From Acidobacteriota bacterium (GTDB lineage Bacteria > Acidobacteriota > Terriglobia > UBA7540): a stretch of DNA of 64,000 nt. Positions 44,726-53,680 of this stretch are shown here, piece after piece. Where the stretch lies: assembly GCA_021838785.1 (NCBI GenBank), contig JAKCCV010000008.1, forward strand, positions 62,001-126,000, in the 5' to 3' direction. The notes below the pieces were generated by a model that ran no database searches, was not told where the DNA came from, and saw nothing but the letters and a program-made list of their open reading frames with translations. Each line of letters begins with the position of its first letter. The stretch's first letter is position 1. A program made the translations under genes and the position numbers.

Positions 44726-44799
44726 GCGCCCAGGAGCGGCGGTCGCTCAAGACAATCGCGCACACCGCAGTCGAAAGCCATCCCCGCCGCGCGAGCGGC

Positions 44800-45018
44800 T
44801 CAAAGGAGGTCCAGAAAGTTCTCCGGAGAAACCTCAGCGTCGCGCAGAATTTTCCGCAGCAGCCCGCGGCCGATCATTTTGTGGTCGGGAATGGTGATGG
44901 ATTTCTTTCCCTTGCACCCAAGCCGGATGTGGCTCCCGCGCTGCCGAACCTCTTCGTAACCGAGCTTCCGCAGCGCCTTCACCACGTCCCTGCCGGAGAC
45001 GACAGGCAAACGGCTCAT
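44800..45018 (-). CDS. HicA-family toxin
   Basis: A 72-residue dsRBD-like mRNA interferase of the HicA family. The catalytic His30 is in QRGSHIRL, with VVSGRDVVKALRKLGYE before it and TIPDHKMIGRGLLRKILRDA after it, the usual order. It is encoded 188 bases downstream of a HicB-like gene on the same strand, an unusually wide gap for a toxin-antitoxin pair. It may be expressed from its own promoter. Confidence 0.9.
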   Translation of the reverse strand: MSRLPVVSGRDVVKALRKLGYEEVRQRGSHIRLGCKGKKSITIPDHKMIGRGLLRKILRDAEVSPENFLDLL

Positions 45019-45206
45019 GGGCTTAGCCTGCCAATGCGCTCTATTCCTGTCAACATTTTGCCGCCGTTATCTTGCGTAATTCCTGTGGAAGAAACCAAAA
45101 AGCTGTGAAAATCCGGCGAGAAACTGTGGAGATATGAGCTTTAACTTAGGGTAAGCCGCGAAAGCTGTAAGGGGAATAGCTCAAGTGGAAAAGATCGAAG
45201 CGATGG

Positions 45207-45521
45207 TCATAAGCGGATCGTGTGCAGGCTGAGTTCGATGGGGTGGTAAGCTTCTAATAGCTCACGGTTTTTCTTCTCCTCAAGAACCATCTCAATCACC
45301 TCACGGATATTCCGAAGCGCTTCGTCCAGAGTTTTCCCCTGGCTGTAACAGCCGTCAAAAACCGGACACTCGACCACGTAGAATCCATCTTCGTCCTTCT
45401 CGACGAAGACCGGAAGGTGAGTCCCGAGATCTTTCACGCGACGCAAAGCCGCCTTTCCCATGACCGCATCATAAAGCGGGGCAAAGGAAAAATCAAATTC
45501 ACCCGAAACTGCGTCGCCCAT
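45207..45521 (-). CDS. HicB-family antitoxin
   Basis: A HicB partial RNase H-fold protein of up to 104 residues. The family core is LPVFVEKDEDGFYVVECP, FDGCYSQGKTLDEALRNI and REVIEMVLEEKK. No C-terminal ribbon-helix-helix or HTH is visible, so autoregulation is unclear. The start could also be the ATG at 45461, which removes a nonconserved N-terminal stretch. With the HicA-like gene downstream it forms a toxin-antitoxin module in antitoxin-first order. Confidence 0.85.
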   Translation of the reverse strand: MGDAVSGEFDFSFAPLYDAVMGKAALRRVKDLGTHLPVFVEKDEDGFYVVECPVFDGCYSQGKTLDEALRNIREVIEMVLEEKKNRELLEAYHPIELSLHTIRL

Positions 45522-45593
45522 AGCGCATTGCTACAGGGAACCGACGTCGCAGCGACGCTGAGAGAATGGGTGGTCACGAGTGACGCGACGGCC

Positions 45594-46700
45594 CTATCGG
45601 TCCCTGTTGCCAGGGGGGTGGAGGCGCGGGATGCGCTCTTCGACCGGCGGCAGCGGCGGAAACGGCGCGTGTGGCAGCGTCTGATACCAATAGGCGACGG
45701 AATAATAGTCATCGGCGCGATTGTTGGCCGTGCCGTGCTCGATGGTCGCCCGCAGTGACTTAGTAAATGTGATGGGCGAATCAAGGTTAAAGCGATACAC
45801 CGACCAGCGCGAGCCGGCTCGCTCTGGCCCCACCACCGGTGCGCCGAAAACCGGGTAAGAAAACGACTTGCCGCCAAAGTCCCATGCCCCCAGGAAATAA
45901 TCCTCCGTGCCAGTGCCGTTGATGTTGGGGCGGATTTGACCGTCCACTCGGCGTCCGCCGTCAATAAAGAACATGTCATCGCCCTCGCCCCACCAGCCAT
46001 CGCTGTTTTCAAGGACGGACATCGTGACGCCGACAAATTGGCCTCGACCCTTGGCCGTCATCCAGACGTAGTTGTCTTTGCCGGTAAGGTTCTTACCGTT
46101 GCTCACCACCGCCCGGCACGGGGCGCATTGGCGATATTGCGCGTGGAAATAGAGAGTTCCCGCAGGCAAGGGATGCGAATATGCGCGATAATCAATGTTG
46201 AAATAGAGGGCGCGTATGGCGTCGTGCCCCTCGTTGGTCAAGGTGATACGCGCATGTTTCTCGAAAGGCATCGGGAAAAAGCAATTGAGCGCCTTGTCCG
46301 GCGCGACCGCAAGCGGCATGGAACTATAGGTGAAGTAATCACCCAGGCCGAGACCGAAGAAATCGCCGATGGGCGCTTCGACGCTCGGGGTCGGTTCGTT
46401 GTCCCAGTACATGCGAAGCACGATTTTTTTCAGGTGGTAAAGCTCCGGGTCGGCGATCGTGAACCAAATGTGCGTGATGACGCCGGGGCCCGGAACGTCG
46501 AGCACCGTGAACGTCTGGCCGGGCGCGACCTGGCGGAAATCGGCATTGCCTCCCGTGCGGTCATAACTCGAAACGCGCTTCAGAACGTAATTGTGCGGCT
46601 GCGGCAGTTGCCACAGCCAACCGCTTAAGGGGTTCAAGCTCTGGGCGCGAAGAGAAGCGGCTGTCAAGAAGACCAGGGCCGTTAACCAGATTTTTTGCAT
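45594..46700 (-). CDS. GH172 (DUF2961) glycosidase, exported
   Basis: A 368-residue protein with a Sec signal peptide (cleavage after LRAQ). It matches the DUF2961 family, now GH172, whose characterised members act on fructofuranose or arabinofuranose residues. Landmarks are YDRTGGNADFRQV, GPGVITHIWFTI, FFGLGLGDYFTYSSMPLA, and the GTGTEDYF signature with its conserved Glu. The family often forms trimers or hexamers. It is transcribed alone and may act with other glycosidases encoded in this genome. The product is periplasmic or secreted. Confidence 0.9.
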   Translation of the reverse strand: MQKIWLTALVFLTAASLRAQSLNPLSGWLWQLPQPHNYVLKRVSSYDRTGGNADFRQVAPGQTFTVLDVPGPGVITHIWFTIADPELYHLKKIVLRMYWDNEPTPSVEAPIGDFFGLGLGDYFTYSSMPLAVAPDKALNCFFPMPFEKHARITLTNEGHDAIRALYFNIDYRAYSHPLPAGTLYFHAQYRQCAPCRAVVSNGKNLTGKDNYVWMTAKGRGQFVGVTMSVLENSDGWWGEGDDMFFIDGGRRVDGQIRPNINGTGTEDYFLGAWDFGGKSFSYPVFGAPVVGPERAGSRWSVYRFNLDSPITFTKSLRATIEHGTANNRADDYYSVAYWYQTLPHAPFPPLPPVEERIPRLHPPGNRDR

Positions 46701-46802
46701 CGAAGCTTCCTCCGAGTGAAATGATCGGACGATTGAAACCTGGCGGATTCTATCACACGAGGGAACAAGGCCGAGTGACGCTCGTCGGCCATTCAGGGTA
46801 AG

Positions 46803-47642
46803 GTGTCAAAGAGCAGTCGAGCTTCCATGAACCACACGAGCATCCGCCAAGTTACCAGCGCCGCGAACTCGCTGGTAAAGATTTATCGGCGTGGACTGCG
46901 CGAGGGCGAGACCCGCCAAGGATGGCTGGCTATTGAGGGTCCTCACTTAATCGAGGAGGCTCTGCGGCCAGGCGCGCGCGCCACAGTGCGAAGCCTTCTC
47001 GTGACGCCCGAGGCGGCCGAGAAATGGCGACCTCTAATGGTCGGATTGCCTCCGGAAACAGAGGTCGCGCAAGTTTCCGCGGCCCTCTTTCGGCAGATCA
47101 GCCAGACGGAAGCCCCGCAAGGCATGGCCGCATTGGTGGAACTGGCTCCGCCGAGCCTCGATTCGCTGCTTCACCTCTCGAATGCCCTGCTATTGGTTGC
47201 CGGCGGCATCCAAGATCCGGGCAACCTGGGAACGATGCTGCGCAGCGCGCACGCTTTGGGCGCTCACGCCCTGCTCACCCTCCATCAATCCGTCAGCCCT
47301 TTGAACCCCAAAGCCGTGCGCGCTTCGGCCGGGGCGATTTTCCATCTTCCCGTATTGGCTTCCTTGGATTCGCAGAATCTAATAATGCGGCTGCGTGAAA
47401 AGCGATTTCGCATCGTAGCAGCGGAGAGTGGAGGGCGTGTGCTGCTTTCGGAGACCGACTTGCGGGGAAGCGTTGCTTTCTTGATCGGCCGGGAGGGTTC
47501 CGGCCTTGACGCCGACCTTTTGCGTTTGGCTGACATTCGCGTCAAGGTTCCCGTACGACCGGGCGTTGACTCCCTGAACGCCTCCGTGGCCGCAGGGATT
47601 TTCCTTTACGAAGCCGCGCGACAAAGGCAATTTAATTTATAG
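46803..47642 (+). CDS. TrmH/SpoU-family RNA 2'-O-methyltransferase
   Basis: A 279-residue SPOUT enzyme that methylates ribose in rRNA or tRNA. The N-terminal substrate domain (AIEGPHLIEEAL) precedes a knotted SAM domain with the three motifs: GNLGTMLRSAHALG, LIGREGSGL and VDSLNASVAAGI. The start GTG at 46803 has AGGG upstream; an ATG 24 bases later is the alternative. It is followed by rarA after 45 bases on the same strand. Target RNA is not known. Confidence 0.93.
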   Translation: MSKSSRASMNHTSIRQVTSAANSLVKIYRRGLREGETRQGWLAIEGPHLIEEALRPGARATVRSLLVTPEAAEKWRPLMVGLPPETEVAQVSAALFRQISQTEAPQGMAALVELAPPSLDSLLHLSNALLLVAGGIQDPGNLGTMLRSAHALGAHALLTLHQSVSPLNPKAVRASAGAIFHLPVLASLDSQNLIMRLREKRFRIVAAESGGRVLLSETDLRGSVAFLIGREGSGLDADLLRLADIRVKVPVRPGVDSLNASVAAGIFLYEAARQRQFNL

Positions 47643-47687
47643 TGAAACGAGCATGGAGGCTTCGCAAAGCAAAGCTCCGGAAATTCG

Positions 47688-49028
47688 ATGAGCCTGTTCG
47701 AGCCACAAGCTACCGCGTCCGACACGCCTGCTCCCCGTCCTCTTGCGGACCGCATGCGGCCGGAGTCTCTGGACGAATTTGTGGGTCAACGTCATCTCTT
47801 GGGACCCGGTAGGCCGCTCCGTCAGCAGATTGAGCGGGACGAGTTGCACTCCATGATTTTGTGGGGACCGCCGGGCTCGGGCAAGACGACGCTCGCCACC
47901 ATCATCGCCCGAAAAACCCGCAGCGACTTCCTCCGTTTCAGCGCGGTGCTGTCGGGGATTAAAGAAATCAAAGAGGTGATGGCTAACGCCGAGAAAGCGC
48001 GGCAGTTTGGCCGGCGAACGATCCTTTTCGTGGATGAAATTCACCGCTTCAACAAAGCCCAGCAGGATGCCTTCCTGCCTTACGTTGAGCGCGGCGACAT
48101 TATTTTGATCGGTGCGACGACGGAGAATCCGTCGTTTGAAGTCAACTCGGCGCTGCTGTCAAGAACCAAGGTTTACATGCTTTCCGCGCTCTCAACCGAC
48201 GAGATCATCACCCTGCTCGAGCGCGCTCTGCGGGACGCAGCGCGAGGTCTGGGCCATCAGGGCGTTCAGGTGGCGCCGGAACTCTTGCGCCAGATTGCTG
48301 TTTTCTCGAATGGCGACGCGCGGGCCGCTTATAACACGCTGGAGGCCGCGGCAGCCGCGACAGAGGCCGATGGCCAGGGCCATCGCGTCATTACGGACCA
48401 AATGGTTGAGGACGCGATTCAGCGTAAGATGCTCCTTTACGACAAGGCCGGCGAAGAGCATTACAACCTGATTTCGGCGCTCCACAAATCCGTCAGAAAC
48501 TCGGATCCGGACGCGGCGCTTTATTGGCTGGGCCGAATGCTCGAAGCCGGCGAAGACCCCCTTTACATCGCGCGTCGGCTCATCCGCATGGCGAGCGAAG
48601 ACATTGGTCTGGCGGATCCTCAAGCGCTTCCGCTCGCCGTGGCCGCCATGCAAGCGGTCCACTTTGTCGGCTTGCCCGAGGGCGATTTGGCGCTCGCGGA
48701 AACCGCCGTCTATCTATCGCTGGCGCCCAAATCGAATGCTCTTTACTTGGGCTATGGTGACGTCAAAGAGGATGTCCAAAAGACGCTGGCGGAGCCGGTC
48801 CCGCTTCATCTGCGCAATCCCGTGACCGCACTCATGAAGGCCTTCGATTACGGGAAAGGTTACGAATACGCTCACCAAGCCCCTGAAAAACTTACCCCCA
48901 TGGTGTGTTTGCCGGAAAACCTGAAGGAGCGCCGGTACTATCGGCCTACTGAGGAAGGTTTTGAAAAGCGGCTGCGAGAGAAGGTGCAGGCGATTGAGGC
49001 GTGGCGGAAAGCTCATTCGCAGAAATAG
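47688..49028 (+). CDS. rarA: Replication-associated recombination protein A
   Basis: A 446-residue AAA+ ATPase (MgsA/WRNIP1 family) that acts at stalled replication forks. Walker A is GPPGSGKTTLA, Walker B is LFVDEIHRFNKAQ, the sensor regions are ATTENPSFEVNSALLSR. The C-terminal tetramerisation part (KSVRNSDPDAALYWLGRM, ASEDIGLADP) is complete. It may be co-transcribed with the methyltransferase upstream. Confidence 0.96.
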   Translation: MSLFEPQATASDTPAPRPLADRMRPESLDEFVGQRHLLGPGRPLRQQIERDELHSMILWGPPGSGKTTLATIIARKTRSDFLRFSAVLSGIKEIKEVMANAEKARQFGRRTILFVDEIHRFNKAQQDAFLPYVERGDIILIGATTENPSFEVNSALLSRTKVYMLSALSTDEIITLLERALRDAARGLGHQGVQVAPELLRQIAVFSNGDARAAYNTLEAAAAATEADGQGHRVITDQMVEDAIQRKMLLYDKAGEEHYNLISALHKSVRNSDPDAALYWLGRMLEAGEDPLYIARRLIRMASEDIGLADPQALPLAVAAMQAVHFVGLPEGDLALAETAVYLSLAPKSNALYLGYGDVKEDVQKTLAEPVPLHLRNPVTALMKAFDYGKGYEYAHQAPEKLTPMVCLPENLKERRYYRPTEEGFEKRLREKVQAIEAWRKAHSQK

Positions 49029-49146
49029 CGTGGGGCCCTGAAAATCACCTGCGCTTGTCCATAGGCGTTGTCTCGACGGGCATTCGAGCGCGCATCAGGT
49101 GCCCTCGTCGCTTTCGATCTCAAGGCTTGTTTCCGGGCCAATCCAG

Positions 49147-49175
49147 TTGACAAGCTCACGGCGTGGCAGCATAAT
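49147..49175 (+). promoter_or_regulatory. Consensus sigma70 promoter of his operon
   Basis: Perfect TTGACA (49147-49152), 17-base spacer, CATAAT (49170-49175). Predicted start is near 49182, only about 6 bases before the leader ATG. Confidence 0.75.
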
Positions 49176-49187
49176 AAGTTTTGTTCT

Positions 49188-49259
49188 ATGGCGGCTACAC
49201 TGACAACAAATCGTCACCATCGCATCCACATCCCGAGCGGTCAGTGGGCGCCGGTCTAA
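49188..49259 (+). CDS. His operon leader peptide
   Basis: A 23-codon open frame, ATG 49188 to TAA 49257-49259. Codons 10, 11 and 14 are His (CAC, CAT, CAC) in the run NRHHRIH. The frame lies between a consensus promoter and a strong terminator in front of hisI, so it has the properties of an attenuator leader. Its end (SGQWAPV) overlaps the antiterminator arm. The promoter start is only about 6 bases before the ATG, so translation would be near-leaderless. Confidence 0.75.
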   Translation: MAATLTTNRHHRIHIPSGQWAPV

Positions 49260-49316
49260 AAAGCATCCCAAGCCAAACCCCAAAAGCCCGCTGACAGTTA
49301 GCTCGGCGGGCTTTTT
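49240..49316 (+). promoter_or_regulatory. His attenuator: antiterminator/terminator
   Basis: Arm 2, GTCAGTGGGC (49240-49249), pairs over 10 bp with arm 3, GCCCGCTGAC (49286-49295; one G-U). Arm 3, AGCCCGCTGA (49285-49294), also forms a 10-bp stem with TCGGCGGGCT (49303-49312), loop of 8, ending in TTTTT. The two exclude each other. Arm 2 lies in codons 18-21 of the leader; a ribosome stalled at His10-His11 would leave it free and prevent termination. Confidence 0.78.
49285..49316 (+). terminator. Intrinsic terminator of the his leader
   Basis: Ten-base-pair GC-rich stem (49285-49294 with 49303-49312) extended by A-T pairs, followed by TTTTT (49312-49316), 29 bases before hisI. Confidence 0.8.
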
Positions 49317-49344
49317 GATTTTTGAGAATAAGGAGCGCAGTCGC

Positions 49345-49734
49345 ATGGAGTTGAAATACCAAGATGGCCTGATTCCAGCCATCATTCAGGATAAGCGGAC
49401 CGGCAAGGTCCTGATGCTCGGCTACATGAACGCTGAGGCGTACCAACAAACGTTGACCTCCGGCTATGTGACGTTTTACAGCCGCAGCCGGCAAAAACTC
49501 TGGACCAAAGGCGAAACCTCCGGCCACAAACTCAAAGTGCGGGAAATCCGCGTGGACTGCGACCAGGACGCTTTGCTGATTCAGGCCGACTTGACCGGCC
49601 CCGGCTGCTGTCACATGGGCTACAAGTCATGCTTCTTCCGCAAGCTGACGGAAAGCGGAGAGGAAATTATCGCCCATCGTGAATTCGATCCCGCCAAGGT
49701 TTATGGCCAAACGCCGCAGGAGAGTCAGACATGA
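49345..49734 (+). CDS. hisI: Phosphoribosyl-AMP cyclohydrolase
   Basis: A 129-residue monofunctional HisI. It starts at ATG 49345 with AAGGAG upstream. The metal-site motifs are [11 protein letters not shown] and [14 protein letters not shown], with the conserved Cys and His residues, and [21 protein letters not shown] is the PR-AMP binding region. It is first in the operon after the leader and overlaps hisG by ATGA. There is no fused HisE domain. Confidence 0.96.
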   Translation: MELKYQDGLIPAIIQDKRTGKVLMLGYMNAEAYQQTLTSGYVTFYSRSRQKLWTKGETSGHKLKVREIRVDCDQDALLIQADLTGPGCCHMGYKSCFFRKLTESGEEIIAHREFDPAKVYGQTPQESQT

Positions 49735-50600
49735 AGCTAAAGTTGGGATTACCCAAAGGGAGCCTTCAGGAAGCGTCGCTCAGCTTGTTTCGCCGCGCCG
49801 GTTATGAAATCACGGTGAATCCCCGCTCCTATTTTCCGGCGATTGACGACGAAGAGATCGAATGCATGATGATCCGCGCCCAGGAAATGGCCCGCTACGT
49901 GGAGGATGGCATCCTGGATGCCGGCCTGACGGGCAAGGATTGGATTCTCGAGAGTGACGCTTCGGTAGTGGAAGTTGCGGATCTCATTTACGCCAAGCAC
50001 ACGTTGGGCAAAGTCCGTTGGGTGCTCGCGGTGCCGGAGAAATCCTCCTTCCAGTCCGTGCGCGACCTTCAGGGAAAGATCATCGCCACCGAGCTGGTGA
50101 AGGTGACCGAACGATATTTAGCGGCCAACCATGTGCAGGCCAAAGTGGAGTTTTCTTGGGGGGCGACGGAGGTCAAGCCGCCCGTGCTCGCCGACGCCAT
50201 CGTCGAGGTGACAGAGACGGGTTCTTCCCTCCGAGCCAACGGCCTTCGCATCGTGGAGACTGTCCTCGAATCGAACACCAAATTCATCGCCAACCCTCGC
50301 GCCTGGGAAGAACCGTGGAAGCGGCAAAAGATTCAAACCCTCGACCTTCTGCTGCGGGGCGCCATGGAGGGAGCCGGCAAAGTGGGCCTGATGCTCAATG
50401 TCTGCCGGGGCAGCCTGGAAAATGTTTTAGCCGTCCTGCCCGCCCTCAAGCGCCCCACCATCTCGAACCTGAGTGACCCTGAATGGGTGGCCGTCAACAC
50501 CGTGATTGAGGAAAAAACCGCCCGCGAGATTATTCCCAGGTTGAAAGCGGCCGGAGCGCAAGGCATCGTTGAATATCCGCTCAACAAGATTGTCCTGTGA
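49731..50600 (+). CDS. hisG: ATP phosphoribosyltransferase, long form
   Basis: The 289-residue first enzyme of His synthesis, using ATP and PRPP. The length and the C-terminal ACT-like end ([17 protein letters not shown]) indicate the HisG-L form, which is homohexameric and allosterically inhibited by His, and does not need His[22 protein letters not shown] and LTGKDWILE are family landmarks. It overlaps hisI by 4 bases. Confidence 0.96.
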   Translation: MKLKLGLPKGSLQEASLSLFRRAGYEITVNPRSYFPAIDDEEIECMMIRAQEMARYVEDGILDAGLTGKDWILESDASVVEVADLIYAKHTLGKVRWVLAVPEKSSFQSVRDLQGKIIATELVKVTERYLAANHVQAKVEFSWGATEVKPPVLADAIVEVTETGSSLRANGLRIVETVLESNTKFIANPRAWEEPWKRQKIQTLDLLLRGAMEGAGKVGLMLNVCRGSLENVLAVLPALKRPTISNLSDPEWVAVNTVIEEKTAREIIPRLKAAGAQGIVEYPLNKIVL

Positions 50601-50636
50601 AGCCCTAGGCTACGCCTCGGCAAAGAGGGAAGTGCA

Positions 50637-51227
50637 ATGAACAGCGTTGAATCCAAGGTTTGCGTTTATTGCGGCTCAAGCCGGCAGTGCCGCGCGATCT
50701 ACCACGAGGCAGCGGAGCAACTGGGCCGCATCTTGGCTCAGCGGGGGTTGACCGTTGTGTATGGCGGCGGTCGTGTCGGCTCGATGGGCGCCTTGGCGGA
50801 GGGAGTGCTGGCCGAGGGCGGCAGAATTGTCGGGGTCATTCCCCGGTTTATGGTGGACCTTGAATGGGGGCACCCGCGCCTCACGGAAAGGGTCGTGGTT
50901 CAGGATATGCGCGAGCGCAAGCGTCGGATGCTGGAGGGTTCGCTCGCGGCCATTGCTCTCCCGGGCGGCTGTGGAACGATGGAAGAGCTGATGGAAACGA
51001 TAACTTTGAAACGGCTGGGGCTTTATAACGGAGCCATCGTCCTGGTCAATACCCATCACTATTTCCAGCCACTCCTCGAAATGCTCCATCATTCCATCAC
51101 AGAAAAATTCATGGACGCGCGACACGCGATGATGTGGTCCGCCGTCGAACGCCCCGACGAAGTGCCGCAGGCTATTCAGACCTCCGCTCCATGGGATGAG
51201 GAGTGCCGGAAATTTGCAGTCCTATAA
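50637..51227 (+). CDS. LOG-family phosphoribohydrolase
   Basis: A 196-residue Rossmann-fold protein of the LOG family (cytokinin nucleoside 5'-monophosphate phosphoribohydrolase or related nucleotide nucleosidase). VYGGGRVGSMGALAEG and LPGGCGTMEELMET carry the GGG and PGGxGTxxE motifs. It lies in the his operon between hisG and hisD, 36 bases after hisG and 58 before hisD, with no opposite-strand break. Its reaction (removing a base from a nucleotide monophosphate) is not a His pathway step. It could recycle AMP-like by-products, but this is only inference. Confidence 0.9.
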   Translation: MNSVESKVCVYCGSSRQCRAIYHEAAEQLGRILAQRGLTVVYGGGRVGSMGALAEGVLAEGGRIVGVIPRFMVDLEWGHPRLTERVVVQDMRERKRRMLEGSLAAIALPGGCGTMEELMETITLKRLGLYNGAIVLVNTHHYFQPLLEMLHHSITEKFMDARHAMMWSAVERPDEVPQAIQTSAPWDEECRKFAVL

Positions 51228-51285
51228 TTTGTCGGCAGGCCCCAAGCTTTCGGACGGGCTGGGCATTGGCTGAAAGAAATCACGA

Positions 51286-52581
51286 ATGATTCCCATTATC
51301 CGCAGCTCTGACAAGAAATCGCTCGGGCGGCTACTCGTGCTGCGCGGGGCCCGCTTGGGGGACGCCGAGCAAGTGGTTCGGCCGATTCTGGATGACGTAC
51401 GGCGGAACGGCGATCTAGCCCTGGTCCGTCTGACGCAGCGCCTCGATGGAATTGACCTTCGTCGCCAGGGATTCACCGTTGGCCGAGCTGAAATCGAGCG
51501 GGCTTATCGCCGGGTGCCCAAGGATTTCCTCCGCGCTCTCGAAGTGGCTGCGCGGAACATCCGGCGCATCGCCGAGCGCCAACTGCCGGCGGCGTGGGAG
51601 ATTGGAATTGCGCCGGGCGTGAAGGTGGGCCAAATCATCCGACCGCTTGATCGGGTAGCTTGTTACGTTCCGGGCGGCCGATTTCCGCTGCCGTCCACCG
51701 TGCTGATGAGCGTTATTCCTGCGCAGGTGGCCGGGGTGCGAGAAATCGTGGTGACGTCGCCACGTCCGGCCCCGGCCATCCTGGTGGCGGCGGATTATCT
51801 GAAGGTAAAAACGATTTATCGCCTGGGTGGAGCGCAGGCCATCGCTGCCTTTGCCTTCGGCACTCGACGGGTGCCCCGTGCCGACAAGATTGTGGGCCCT
51901 GGCAATCGCTATGTAGCGGCGGCAAAGAAATTGCTTTCGGGCGAAGTTTCGATTGATTTTGTTGCCGGTCCCACTGAACTGATGGTGGTGGGCGACCAAG
52001 GCTGCCCCGAATGGATCGCCGCCGACTTGGTCGCGCAAGCCGAGCACGATCCGGAAGCCGTCGCCTTATTCGTGACACCTTCGCGGCAGCTTGCGCTACA
52101 GGTTCAAACGGCAACCGACCAGGTTCTCGAAAGAGTCTTCCCCCGTGGTCGGGTTGTTGCCCGGCAGTCGCTCGAGCGTCACGGCGCGATTATCGTCACG
52201 AAAGATTTGGAGGAAGCGTTGGAGCTTGCTAATTCGTTTGCTCCCGAGCACCTGACGCTGCTCGGTCAGGCCATGCGTAGCGCCGGGCGCATCCGTTCAG
52301 CCGGTTCGATTTTCTTGGGTGCTTGGAGTCCGGTAGCGGCAGGCGATTATGCGTCCGGCTCCAACCACATTCTTCCCACTGCCGGGGCCGCCCGACAGCG
52401 CGGTGGATTGAGCGCCGCCGATTTCGTGAAGGTCATCTCCATCCAACGCCTTGGTCGTAACGGACTGCGGCAACTCCAGCCCGCCATCGTATCGTTGGCG
52501 AAAACCGAAGGTCTGGAGGCTCATGCTCACTCTATCGAAGCGAGGTTTGACGCGCATGGTGGAACCGCGCCCAGCGATTAA
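51286..52581 (+). CDS. hisD: Histidinol dehydrogenase
   Basis: The 431-residue NAD-dependent enzyme of the last two steps of His synthesis. YVPGGRFPLPSTVLM and VRPILDDVRRNGDLAL are typical, and IDFVAGPTELMVV and PEHLTL carry metal and substrate residues. The length fits the family. It overlaps hisC by about 26 bases. Confidence 0.97.
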   Translation: MIPIIRSSDKKSLGRLLVLRGARLGDAEQVVRPILDDVRRNGDLALVRLTQRLDGIDLRRQGFTVGRAEIERAYRRVPKDFLRALEVAARNIRRIAERQLPAAWEIGIAPGVKVGQIIRPLDRVACYVPGGRFPLPSTVLMSVIPAQVAGVREIVVTSPRPAPAILVAADYLKVKTIYRLGGAQAIAAFAFGTRRVPRADKIVGPGNRYVAAAKKLLSGEVSIDFVAGPTELMVVGDQGCPEWIAADLVAQAEHDPEAVALFVTPSRQLALQVQTATDQVLERVFPRGRVVARQSLERHGAIIVTKDLEEALELANSFAPEHLTLLGQAMRSAGRIRSAGSIFLGAWSPVAAGDYASGSNHILPTAGAARQRGGLSAADFVKVISIQRLGRNGLRQLQPAIVSLAKTEGLEAHAHSIEARFDAHGGTAPSD

Positions 52582-53680
52582 TCGGCTCAAAAAATATCGG
52601 CCGCCGCTTGAGGGCCGAGGCGGGAAGATGCGCCTCGATTTCAATGAGAACACGGTCGGCTGCGCTCCGGCGGTGGTCCGCGCTCTGCGCCGCCTCCTCA
52701 AGGCCGACATGCTGTCTCGCTATCCGGAGTACGAACAGGCGCGACGAAAATTGGCCAAATATTTCGGCGTCGAGCCGGAAGAGATAGTTCTAGCCAACGG
52801 CACCGATGACGCCATCAATCTCCTCTGTGATGTGTTTGTGGATCCGGGGGACGTGCTGGTGGTGCCGGCGCCGACCTTCCCCGTTTATGAATTTTTTCAC
52901 AGCGTCGCCGGCGGGCAAACGGTTCGAGTGCGGTATGACGAAGATTTCCGCCTGCCTGTCGAGGAGTTGCTCGGAACGATTCGCCAAGGCGCCCGCTGGG
53001 TGGCCCTCGCCAACCCGAACAACCCCACCGCTACCGTAATTCCCCAAGCCGATCTCCGCCGAATCTTGCGCGAGTCTCCCAATACGCTCATTTTGGTGGA
53101 TGAAGCTTATTTTGATTTTTCCGGTGAAACTGTCCTGCCTTGGATACGGAAGTTCCCGAATCTTGTCGTGACTCGCACGTTTTCGAAGGCGTTTGGTTTG
53201 GCCGCGCTGCGGATGGGTTGCCTTTTTGCCGACCGGCGGCTTGCGGAGCTGTTGCATCGCGCCCAAAATCCCTTTGTTGTCAACTCGCTGGCCTTGGCGG
53301 CGGCCATCGAAGCGACTCGGCATGACGGGTATCGCCGTCGCTACGTGCGGGAGGTCTTGGCCAACCGGCGGGCGCTCTGCCAAAGCCTGGAGGCTCTCGG
53401 TTTGCCCTACGTGCCGAGCTCCGCCAATTTCGTGCTGACGCGCGTCGGCCCGCAGGCGCCCGACATCGCAGCACGTTTGCGCCGGCAAAAAATCCTGGTG
53501 CGGGATTGGAGCTATGATCCCCATTTGAAGGGCTATTTACGCTTCACAGTGGGCTCGGCCTCGCAAACTCGGCGCCTCATCGCCGCCCTTTACCGCCTTC
53601 GTCATCTGATGGAGCGGCATGAGACGGCGCGTCCTTGGCGTGATTTTGTGCGTCATCCCTCAACCGGGTGGGTCTCATGA
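52556..53680 (+). CDS. hisC: Histidinol-phosphate aminotransferase
   Basis: A 374-residue PLP enzyme (fold type I). The N terminus has [13 protein letters not shown], the PLP Lys is in [15 protein letters not shown] and the conserved Asp in [11 protein letters not shown] choose the ATG at 52556 (GAGG upstream); an earlier ATG at 52523 behind GGAGG adds 11 residues. Its stop overlaps the hisB start as ATGA. Confidence 0.95.
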   Translation: MVEPRPAINRLKKYRPPLEGRGGKMRLDFNENTVGCAPAVVRALRRLLKADMLSRYPEYEQARRKLAKYFGVEPEEIVLANGTDDAINLLCDVFVDPGDVLVVPAPTFPVYEFFHSVAGGQTVRVRYDEDFRLPVEELLGTIRQGARWVALANPNNPTATVIPQADLRRILRESPNTLILVDEAYFDFSGETVLPWIRKFPNLVVTRTFSKAFGLAALRMGCLFADRRLAELLHRAQNPFVVNSLALAAAIEATRHDGYRRRYVREVLANRRALCQSLEALGLPYVPSSANFVLTRVGPQAPDIAARLRRQKILVRDWSYDPHLKGYLRFTVGSASQTRRLIAALYRLRHLMERHETARPWRDFVRHPSTGWVS

